Source: Planctomycetota bacterium
GTDB taxonomy: Bacteria; Planctomycetota; UBA1135
Length of the DNA stretch: 6,808 nucleotides
Assembly (NCBI GenBank): GCA_027021325.1
Contig: JALUUN010000576.1
Location: forward strand, 1-6,808
Reading direction: 5' to 3'
This document shows, piece by piece, positions 1 to 6,007 of the stretch (position 1 is the first letter of the stretch; each line of letters opens with the position of its first letter). Both the position numbers and the translations under genes were made by a program. A model generated the notes under the pieces. That model saw nothing but the letters and a program-made list of their open reading frames with translations, did not search any database and was not told where the DNA came from.

Positions 1-438
1 AACGAGACTGCCGTCGAACTCGGGGGCGTAGTAGGCGGTGAAGAGGCCTTCGCCCGGGAGCTCCCAGAGGTCCAGGCCGGCCTCGAGGAGGGCAGCGCGC
101 TCCCCTGGCGTGGCCTGGCCCAGGGCCTCTTCCAGGATGTCGAGAGCCTCCAGGACCTCGGCCCGGCGCACGCCGGCCACCGGGTAGCGGCGGCGCGCTG
201 CCGAGGAGACCAGGAAGGAGCGGCTCGTCGCCAGGGCTTCGCGCCAGTTCTCCCAGGCCTCGGGCCGGCGCGCCAGGGTCTCGAAAAGGGCGGTTTCCTC
301 GCGGGCCGGGGCGCGCAGCCAGCCGGCTTCCTCGCGGGAGACCAGATGCCCCGTGCCGGTCTGGCAGCCGGCCGCCAGCAACAGGCCGGCGAGGACCGGA
401 AGGGGCTTCGGGAAGAAGGAGACGGAAGGGCTTCGCAC
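1..438 (-). CDS. mltA: MltA-like lytic murein transglycosylase, N-terminal part (cut by window start)
   Basis: Only the first 146 codons are present; the gene runs off the left edge. The product begins with a short charged stretch and a hydrophobic segment ending LLLAAGC, giving a probable lipidated Cys at residue 25, so it is likely an exported, membrane-anchored lipoprotein. Ala rather than Leu at -3 makes the lipobox slightly imperfect. Residues 40-125 are an Ala/Glu/Arg-rich helical stretch. Residues 131-144 (GLFTAYYAPEFDGS) match the 'TGYYxPxxxGS' signature that opens the MltA domain. Members cleave peptidoglycan glycan strands with formation of 1,6-anhydro-muramic ends. The catalytic Asp region lies outside the window and cannot be checked. 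The GTG at 438 is the only standard start between an in-frame TAG (at about 462-460) and the signal peptide, and it has GGAG 6 nt upstream. It is divergent from the transporter gene. The family call rests on one motif plus the export signal. Confidence 0.72.
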   Translation of the reverse strand, partial: MRSPSVSFFPKPLPVLAGLLLAAGCQTGTGHLVSREEAGWLRAPAREETALFETLARRPEAWENWREALATSRSFLVSSAARRRYPVAGVRRAEVLEALDILEEALGQATPGERAALLEAGLDLWELPGEGLFTAYYAPEFDGSLV

Positions 439-444
439 GCGGGG

Positions 445-448
445 CTCC
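445..448 (-). promoter_or_regulatory. Shine-Dalgarno site of the mltA-like gene
   Basis: On the minus strand GGAG (448-445) lies 6 nt before the GTG at 438-436. It supports that GTG as the start, since no other start codon lies between the upstream in-frame stop and the signal peptide. Confidence 0.5.
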
Positions 449-460
449 GGGACCGGCCGC

Positions 461-466
461 TATTCT
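461..466 (+). promoter_or_regulatory. Putative -10 box (TATTCT) of the transporter gene
   Basis: TATTCT stands out in the very GC-rich divergent gap between the mltA-like gene and the transporter gene. It lies about 42 nt before the proposed GTG start at 509 and matches TATAAT at four of six positions. No convincing TTGACA-like -35 box is visible at the usual distance. The identical hexamer precedes the DUF309 gene on the other strand (2788-2783), which makes a promoter role more likely than chance. Read on the minus strand the overlapping CAGAAT (467-462) could serve the mltA-like gene, so the two promoters may overlap. Confidence 0.4.
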
Positions 467-483
467 GCCGTCCCGAAGGCTCC

Positions 484-501
484 GGCCGGAGGCTTCCGGC
501 C
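484..501 (+). promoter_or_regulatory. Leader hairpin covering the only SD-like sequence of the transporter gene
   Basis: GGCCGGA (484-490) and TCCGGCC (495-501) form a perfect 7-bp stem with loop GGCT. The GGAGG at 488-492 is partly within the stem, and the GTG start at 509 follows 7 nt after the hairpin. A competing 12-bp palindrome (CTCCGGCCGGAG, 480-491) overlaps it. In DNA this GC-rich such hairpins arise readily by chance, so a regulatory role is only a possibility. Confidence 0.2.
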
Positions 502-508
502 CGCTTCC

Positions 509-1828
509 GTGACCCGGTCCGCCTCCCGCCCTGCCCCCGCCTCTGGCTTGCTGCCGAGGCTTCTGGACCTGCGCCCCGGCGAAGGCCCGGCGGTCGCCTG
601 GTCCTTCCTCTTCTTCTTCCTCCTCATGGCCTGCTGGTTCGGCCTGCGGCCGCTCCGCGACGCCCTGGTCCGGAGCGAGGAGATCCAATGGCTCTGGACC
701 GGCACCTTCCTGGCCAGCCTGGCGGCCAGTCTCGCCTTCGCCGGCCTCATCGGCCGCCACCGCGCCCGCGTCTTCCTGCCCTGGACCTGGCGTTTCTTCG
801 GCCTCTGCCTGCTCCTCTTCTACGCCGCCGCCACCGGCCTCGGCGAGACCGGCCTGCTCTGGACCGGCCGCGTCTTCTACATCTGGGCCTCGGTCTTCAA
901 CCTCTTCGCCATCTCCCTCTTCTGGTCCTGGATGGCCGACGTCTGGCGTCCGGGCGAGGGCCGGCGCCTGTACGGCCTCATCGGTCTGGGCGGCACCCTC
1001 GGCGCTCTGGCGGGAAGCGCGGCCACGGCGCTGCTGGTCGAGGTCCTGGGGGCGGACCGCCTGCTCCTCGTCGCCGTCGCCCTCCTCGAGGCGGCGCTCT
1101 TCTGCGCACGGCGGCTGAGGCCGCGCGTGCGCGACGAGGGGCCCTCCGCGCCGGCCCGCGGGCGGGCGGGCTTTCTCGAAGGCCTGCGCGAGACCCTGCG
1201 GCAACCGGCGCTGCTGGGTCTCGCCGGCTACCTGCTGTTCCTGACCCTGGCCGCGGCCTTCCTCTACCGGGGCAAGATCGAGATCGTCCACGCTCTGGGC
1301 GAGGACCGGGACCTGCGCACCGGCGCCTTCGCCTGGGTGCAGACGGCGGAGCAGGCGGCGACGATCCTCGTCCAGGCCTTCGTCACCAGCCGCATCCTCG
1401 GCCGTCTGCCCGTGGCCGTCTGCCTCGGGATCCTGCCGGTCACGGCCGGTCTCGGCTTCGCGTTGCTGGCGCGCTGGCCCGGCTACGGCCTCCTGGTCCT
1501 GGCGAGTTCGGCCGTCAATCTCAGCAAGTACGCCTTCTCCCGGCCGGGACGCGAGCTGATCTTCACCCTGGTCGGTCCGGTGGCGCGCTACAAGTCCAAG
1601 AACTTCCTGGACCTCGCCGTGTACCGGGGCGGCGACCTCCTGGGCGCCTGGGTCTGGACCGCCCTGGCCGCGGGTTTCGGCCTCGGCCTCGGCGGCCTGC
1701 TCGCGGCCATGGTGCCCTTCTCCCTGGTCTGGGCGGGCCTCTCCCTCCGCCTCGGCGGCCACGCCCAGCGCCTCCTCGACGGCCGCAGTCCCGAAGCCCG
1801 GCCCGTGCCGCCCGACGAAGAGCCGTAA
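509..1828 (+). CDS. NTP/NDP exchange (Tlc/NTT, AAA-type) family transporter, MFS-like
   Basis: Predicted inner-membrane protein of about 439 residues, mostly hydrophobic helices consistent with about 12 membrane segments (first at about 29-47, then about 66-82, 91-111, 120-142, 157-178 and so on). Two features point to the ATP:ADP-antiporter-like family rather than generic MFS: LRPLRDAL at residues 46-53 after TM1, and the stretch near 339-376 containing SKYAF, GREL, ARYKSKNFLDL and YRGGD. This corresponds to the family signature that in Tlc proteins reads roughly 'KYALFDPTKE...KGKAAIDV...RLG'. FWSWMADV (138-145) followed by a Gly-rich TM is also typical. Members in intracellular parasites exchange nucleotides; in free-living bacteria the substrate is generally unknown, so ATP/ADP exchange should not be assumed. 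Start: the first ATG in frame (353) would overlap the divergent mltA-like gene by 86 nt. I prefer GTG at 509; TTG at 548, just before LPRLLDLRPGEG, is a good alternative. It stands alone on its strand and converges on the DUF309 gene. Confidence 0.8.
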   Translation: MTRSASRPAPASGLLPRLLDLRPGEGPAVAWSFLFFFLLMACWFGLRPLRDALVRSEEIQWLWTGTFLASLAASLAFAGLIGRHRARVFLPWTWRFFGLCLLLFYAAATGLGETGLLWTGRVFYIWASVFNLFAISLFWSWMADVWRPGEGRRLYGLIGLGGTLGALAGSAATALLVEVLGADRLLLVAVALLEAALFCARRLRPRVRDEGPSAPARGRAGFLEGLRETLRQPALLGLAGYLLFLTLAAAFLYRGKIEIVHALGEDRDLRTGAFAWVQTAEQAATILVQAFVTSRILGRLPVAVCLGILPVTAGLGFALLARWPGYGLLVLASSAVNLSKYAFSRPGRELIFTLVGPVARYKSKNFLDLAVYRGGDLLGAWVWTALAAGFGLGLGGLLAAMVPFSLVWAGLSLRLGGHAQRLLDGRSPEARPVPPDEEP

Positions 1829-1861
1829 CGCCCGGCCGGCCGATGGCGTTTCCAGGAGTGA

Positions 1862-1892
1862 GGGGACGGGAAACTCGTGAGGCCCCGTCCTC
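1862..1892 (+). terminator. Hairpin downstream of the transporter gene, possible terminator
   Basis: GGACGGG (1864-1870) pairs with CCCGTCC (1884-1890). The stem extends outward by a G-T and a G-C pair to 9 bp with a 13-nt loop. It lies 33 nt after the transporter stop codon. No T-run follows (TCCTCCCCC instead), so it would be a non-canonical terminator at best. Confidence 0.3.
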
Positions 1893-1923
1893 CTCCCCCG
1901 TGCACCCTTGGATGGGGACGATG

Positions 1924-1957
1924 CCTGGGGGAGGTGCGTCCGCGCACTTCCCTCAGG
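1924..1957. terminator. Strong 15-bp hairpin between convergent genes, possible bidirectional terminator
   Basis: The arms CCTGGGGGAGGTGCG (1924-1938) and CGCACTTCCCTCAGG (1943-1957) pair over all 15 positions, 13 Watson-Crick and two G-T wobbles, around a TCCG tetraloop. The right arm contains the TGA stop codon of the leftward DUF309 gene (1955-1953). With one transcript converging from each side, it is well placed to end both. Neither side has a T-tract, so it would act as a U-less hairpin or as a 3'-end stabiliser. The wobble pairs read G-U on the plus strand and become A-C mismatches on the minus-strand RNA, so the fold is stronger in rightward transcripts. Confidence 0.45.
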
Positions 1958-2765
1958 GTCTCTCCTCCAGGCGGATCTGCGGGGGATGCGCGACGTCGGG
2001 AGCGGGCGCGGCCTGTCCCAGACGGCGCGCGGTGTGGAAGGGTTCGAAGTACTCGTCCATCTTTCGCAGGAACGAGAGGACGTCGAGGCCCTGGTGCCAG
2101 GGGACATAGGGGATGAGGCACCGGCGGCCCTCGGCGGCCAGGAGTTCCGCCCCGTCGTCGTTGCCACGCTCCCAATGGAGCGTGGCGACGGCGAGTTGGA
2201 TGAGGCCGCGGTAGAAGTCCCGGTCCTCCGGCGGACCTTCCTTCCACAGGCGCTCCCAGGCTTCGTGGGCCTCGTAGTAGCGGCGGCGGTTGAAGTCGCG
2301 GACGGCGCGGTGGTGGTCCTCCGGCCAGGGCGAGGCGGCCCAGGCCGGGTCCGGCGGCTCTTCCCGGTCCAGGGCCTCGAGCTCGCGGCGCAGGCCAGCC
2401 AGGCCGGGGACCCGGTGGCGCAGGACCGGGCCGGCGGGCGGCGGGCCGGGACCGAACCAGGCCGGGACCAGGCCCCGGCCCGCGGCGCTCTCGAGGATGT
2501 CCGGGTCCGAGGAGGCTGCCACCAGCACGCGCTGCGGCCGGAGACCCGTCGCCTCCAGGAGCTCCCTCCAGCAGGCCTCGTTCCGGGCGCCGGCGCCGTT
2601 CCAGGAAACCGGGACGGCCAGGGCGGCGAGGGTTTCCTGAAGGAGCTTCGGATCCTCCGCCGCCAGCCCGAGGGGCAGGCGGTTGGCGAGGCGGCGGAGT
2701 TCCTCCCCGGCGGCGGCCAGGGCGGGGCCGGCTTCGAGGACGAGAAGGTCGTAGGGGAGGGCCAT
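1953..2765 (-). CDS. Degenerate HAD-like domain fused to a DUF309 domain
   Basis: Product of 270 residues, no signal peptide or membrane segment, presumably cytoplasmic. The C-terminal half carries the DUF309 pattern: FNRRRYYEAHEAWERLWKE (158-176) and DFYRGLIQLAVATLHWERGN (183-202) followed by GAELL, a small all-helical domain of unknown function. The N-terminal half follows the order of HAD-hydrolase motifs, but the key residues appear changed. LLVLEAGPAL (7-16) stands where 'FDxDGTL' is expected, LPLGLAAED (30-38) where the motif II Ser/Thr is expected, Arg61 at the motif III Lys, and VAASSDPDI (82-90) where 'VGDSxxDI' is expected. This suggests a HAD fold without phosphatase activity; that reading is by eye and moderately sure. 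Start: ATG at 2765, with GGAG 9 nt upstream; the reading frame stays open far upstream, but those residues are Arg/Ser-rich antisense of the M3 gene. It is divergent from the M3 gene and convergent with the transporter gene. Confidence 0.78.
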   Translation of the reverse strand: MALPYDLLVLEAGPALAAAGEELRRLANRLPLGLAAEDPKLLQETLAALAVPVSWNGAGARNEACWRELLEATGLRPQRVLVAASSDPDILESAAGRGLVPAWFGPGPPPAGPVLRHRVPGLAGLRRELEALDREEPPDPAWAASPWPEDHHRAVRDFNRRRYYEAHEAWERLWKEGPPEDRDFYRGLIQLAVATLHWERGNDDGAELLAAEGRRCLIPYVPWHQGLDVLSFLRKMDEYFEPFHTARRLGQAAPAPDVAHPPQIRLEERP

Positions 2766-2782
2766 GGGGGAGGGCTCCGCCG

Positions 2783-2788
2783 AGAATA
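2783..2788 (-). promoter_or_regulatory. Putative -10 box (TATTCT) of the DUF309 gene
   Basis: Reading leftward, TATTCT (2788-2783) is followed 17 nt later by the ATG at 2765. A start site about 7 nt beyond the box would leave a leader of only around 10 nt, so the GGAG motif would lie at or close to the RNA 5' end. It is the same hexamer as at 461-466 and lies back to back with the box at 2807-2812 for the M3 gene. No clear -35 element is visible. Confidence 0.4.
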
Positions 2789-2806
2789 GGCAGCGCGGTC
2801 TCCTGC

Positions 2807-2812
2807 TAGACT
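2807..2812 (+). promoter_or_regulatory. Putative -10 box (TAGACT) of the M3 peptidase-GTPase operon
   Basis: TAGACT lies 38 nt before the ATG at 2851. It sits in the block GCTAGACTCCGCCGTCCCG (2805-2823), which closely resembles GCTATTCTGCCGTCCCG (459-475) upstream of the transporter gene, at nearly the same distance from the start codon. No good -35 box is seen. Confidence 0.4.
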
Positions 2813-2850
2813 CCGCCGTCCCGTTCCGCCGCGAGGATCCGAAACGCCCC

Positions 2851-4983
2851 ATGCGCCCTCTGCGTCTTCTGCTCTGCCTCCTGGCCGTCCTGCCCGGGGC
2901 CTGCGTCCTGAAGCCGCGGCAGCCGGAGCCGGCGCCCCAGCAGCCTGCCTTCCCCGCCTTCGAGACCTTCCAGGCCGAGGCCGCCCGGCGCGGGCTGCGC
3001 CTGGAGCTGCCGGACTGGGAGCGGACTCCGGAGGCGCTGAGGCGCAGCGGCGACCGCGTCCAGGCTGCGGCCCTGGCCGAACTCGACCGCCTCGCGGCCC
3101 AGGACCCGGAGAGCGTCACCTTCGAGTCCACGACCGCCTGGCTGGAGCGTATCCAGGAGCCGGTGCGCGACTTCCTGAATCGCGCCTGGCTGCTGCGCGA
3201 GACCTCTCCGGATCCGGCGGTGCGCGAGGCCGCCGCCGCCCAGGTCGAGCGCTTCGAGACCTGGATCCTGGAGCAGAGCTACCGCGAGGACGTCTACCGG
3301 ATCATCGCCGCCTACGACGCCGCCCTGCGCGACGGGCGGCGGCCGGCCCTGGAGGGGGAGGACCGCCGCCTGCACGAGGAACTCCTCCGCGACTACCGCC
3401 GGGCCGGCATGGCCTTGCCGGAGGCGACCCGCGCCGAACTCCAGGACCTGCGCGCCGAGCTCAGCCGGCTGGGCAGCCGCTTCGACCGCAACATCACCGA
3501 GGCCACGGGCTTCCTCGATCTGAGCGCGGAGGAGCTGGACGGCGTGCCGCCCGACTTCCTGGCCGCCACCGCCCGCGAGGACGGTCTGCACCGCGTGGAC
3601 CTGACCGTCGGCAACCAGCGCTACACGGTCCTGACCCACGCCCGCTCCGAGGCCGTGCGCCGCCGTCTTCTGGAGGCCTGGTTCCGCCTCTCCATGGAGG
3701 AGAACGGGCCGCTCCTCGACCGCATGATCGCCCTGCGCGACCGGATCGCCCGGCTGCTCGGCTACGCCTCCTGGGCCGACTACCGGACGGAGGTGCAGAT
3801 GGCCGGTTCGGCGGAGCGGGCCCTGGCCTTCGTCGAAGGCTTTGCCCGAGACCTGGAGCCGCGCTTTCGCGCCGAACTCCAGGTGCTGGCCTCCCTCAAG
3901 GCCGAGGACACCGGCGACCCGGAGGCGCAGATCGAGATCTGGGACTTCCGTTACTACACGCGCGAGCTCCTGGAGCGCCGCTACCGGGTGGACACCACGG
4001 CCCTGCGCGAGTTCTTCCCCCTTCCCGCCGTCCAGGAGGGCATGTTCCGGATCTACGGCGATCTCTTCGGTCTGGACTTCCGGCGTGTCCAGCCGCCCTG
4101 GGTCTGGGCCGAGGGCGTCGAGCTCTGGGTGGTCCTGGACCGCGACAGCGGCGCCCCCCTCGGCGCCTTCTACCTGGACCTCTACCCGCGGCCGGGCAAG
4201 TACGGGCACTTCGCCCAGTTCGACCTCACCCAGGGACGCCTGGGCGCCGACGGCCTGGAGCAGCGGCCGGTCGCCGCCCTGGTCTGCAACTTCCCGAAGC
4301 CCGAGGGGGAACGCCCCTCGCTCCTGACCTGGCAGGACGTGGGGACCTACTTCCACGAGTTCGGGCACTGCCTGCACGCGGTCCTGAGCCGGGCGCGCTG
4401 GTCGCACTTCGCCGGCGGCGGCGTGCCCCAGGACTTTGTCGAGGCGCCGAGCCAGATGTTCGAGGCCTGGGCCGAGGATCCCGCGGTCCTCGCGACCTAT
4501 GCCCGCCACTGGCGGAATCCGGATCGGCGTCTGGATCCCGAGCTCATCCGCCGCGCCGCCGAGGCCGACCGCGCCACCAAGGCCACCTGGTACCGCCGCC
4601 AGCTGGCCCTGGCCCTGAGCGATCTGCGCATGCACCTGGGCGGCGAGGTGCGGGCTGCCGAGGTCCTGGCGCGGACCTTTGCCGAGGTCTTCCTGCCGGT
4701 CCCGCCGGGCACGAACATGGCCGCCCACTGGGGACACCTCAACGGCTACGACGCCGGCTACTACGGTTACGCCTGGGCCGATGTCATCGCCGCCGACCTG
4801 ACCCAGGCCTTTCGCGAGGCGCCGGGCGGGCTCCTGGACGCCGCGACCGGCCGCCGCCTGCGCCGGGAGATCTACGAGCCCGGCGGCGCGCGGCCCGTGG
4901 AGGATTCCATCCGCGCCTTCCTCGGCCGCGCCTTCCGCACCGACGCCCTGCTGCGCAGCCTCGGCATCACTCCGGGGGACTGA
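2851..4983 (+). CDS. Exported M3-family zinc oligopeptidase
   Basis: Product of 710 residues, the usual size for M3 (thimet oligopeptidase/Dcp/OpdA) enzymes, which hydrolyse short peptides in a deep channel. The zinc site is intact: HEFGH at 502-506 (ligands His502 and His506, catalytic Glu503) and the third ligand Glu531 in VEAPSQMFE, 29 residues after His502, as in thimet oligopeptidase. The substrate-binding loop is also present: GHLNGYDAGYYGYAW with His629, Tyr633, Tyr637, Tyr638 and Tyr640. ATG at 2851 gives a leader, MRPLRLLLCLLAVLPGAC, consistent with export, and possibly lipidation at Cys18, although Pro at -3 is atypical for a lipobox. A Pro/Gln-rich linker (about 21-40) follows. GAGGA lies 13 nt before the ATG. 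An earlier ATG at 2764 would add 29 residues, overlap the divergent gene's start codon and bury the leader, so I reject it. The stop is 2 nt before the GTPase ATG, so the two genes are likely co-transcribed and translationally coupled. Confidence 0.9.
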   Translation: MRPLRLLLCLLAVLPGACVLKPRQPEPAPQQPAFPAFETFQAEAARRGLRLELPDWERTPEALRRSGDRVQAAALAELDRLAAQDPESVTFESTTAWLERIQEPVRDFLNRAWLLRETSPDPAVREAAAAQVERFETWILEQSYREDVYRIIAAYDAALRDGRRPALEGEDRRLHEELLRDYRRAGMALPEATRAELQDLRAELSRLGSRFDRNITEATGFLDLSAEELDGVPPDFLAATAREDGLHRVDLTVGNQRYTVLTHARSEAVRRRLLEAWFRLSMEENGPLLDRMIALRDRIARLLGYASWADYRTEVQMAGSAERALAFVEGFARDLEPRFRAELQVLASLKAEDTGDPEAQIEIWDFRYYTRELLERRYRVDTTALREFFPLPAVQEGMFRIYGDLFGLDFRRVQPPWVWAEGVELWVVLDRDSGAPLGAFYLDLYPRPGKYGHFAQFDLTQGRLGADGLEQRPVAALVCNFPKPEGERPSLLTWQDVGTYFHEFGHCLHAVLSRARWSHFAGGGVPQDFVEAPSQMFEAWAEDPAVLATYARHWRNPDRRLDPELIRRAAEADRATKATWYRRQLALALSDLRMHLGGEVRAAEVLARTFAEVFLPVPPGTNMAAHWGHLNGYDAGYYGYAWADVIAADLTQAFREAPGGLLDAATGRRLRREIYEPGGARPVEDSIRAFLGRAFRTDALLRSLGITPGD
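4974..4979 (+). promoter_or_regulatory. Shine-Dalgarno site of the GTPase gene, inside the M3 gene end
   Basis: GGGGGA ends 6 nt before the ATG at 4986 and lies within the last codons of the M3 gene. Ribosomes finishing the peptidase would pass over or sit on this site, which supports translational coupling. Confidence 0.4.
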
Positions 4984-4985
4984 GG

Positions 4986-5957
<972 letters not shown>

Positions 5958-5960
5958 GCC

Positions 5961-5989
5961 GGGCCGGAGGCCCCGCTTCGCCCCGGCCC
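5961..5989 (+). terminator. GC-rich hairpin after the GTPase gene, weak terminator candidate
   Basis: GGGCCGG (5961-5967) pairs perfectly with CCGGCCC (5983-5989) around a 15-nt loop, starting 4 nt after the GTPase stop codon. No T-run follows, and the next gene's putative -10 box begins 4 nt downstream. It may end the M3-GTPase transcript or may be chance pairing in GC-rich DNA. Confidence 0.2.
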
Positions 5990-5992
5990 CGG

Positions 5993-5998
5993 CATACT
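5993..5998 (+). promoter_or_regulatory. Putative -10 box (CATACT) of the cytochrome gene
   Basis: CATACT ends only 9 nt before the GTG at 6008, so initiation 6-9 nt downstream of the box would place the RNA 5' end at or within a few bases of the start codon. No Shine-Dalgarno sequence is visible between the GTPase stop and this GTG. Both points suggest a leaderless transcript. A -10-type box directly ahead of a leaderless start is known from Deinococcus and other bacteria. Confidence 0.4.
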
Positions 5999-6007
5999 GA
6001 CGGCTTC

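Noticed and set aside
353..508. The ATG at 353 as the start of the transporter.
   Set aside because: It would overlap the signal-peptide coding part of the divergent mltA-like gene and add a basic, low-complexity tail before the -10-like box at 461.
1829..1952. A possible small gene in the convergent gap.
   Set aside because: Frames here are short or run on as antisense of the DUF309 gene, with no SD and start combination. The gap is better explained by its two hairpins.
346..2109. A 587-codon rightward open frame overlapping the transporter gene.
   Set aside because: Its translation is Arg/Pro/Gly-rich low complexity without any recognisable domain, whereas the frame at 509-1828 gives a clear membrane transporter. 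It is a GC-bias shadow that also runs into the antisense of the DUF309 gene.
2764..2850. An earlier ATG (2764) for the M3 peptidase.
   Set aside because: It overlaps the start codon of the divergent gene (both ATGs come from one CCATGG), lies upstream of the putative -10 box at 2807, and would bury the export leader behind 29 hydrophilic residues.
2766..3131. A 122-residue N-terminal extension of the DUF309 gene, using a start at 3131.
   Set aside because: The extension is Arg/Ser-rich antisense of the M3 gene's start. The ATG at 2765 has an SD-like GGAG and a -10-like box just upstream.
2806..4737. A 643-codon leftward open frame opposite the M3 peptidase gene.
   Set aside because: The antisense frame is stop-poor because of GC-rich codon use. 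The translation is repetitive Gly/Val/Gln/Ala with no motifs, and the plus-strand frame has an intact HEFGH zinc site and full-length M3 features.
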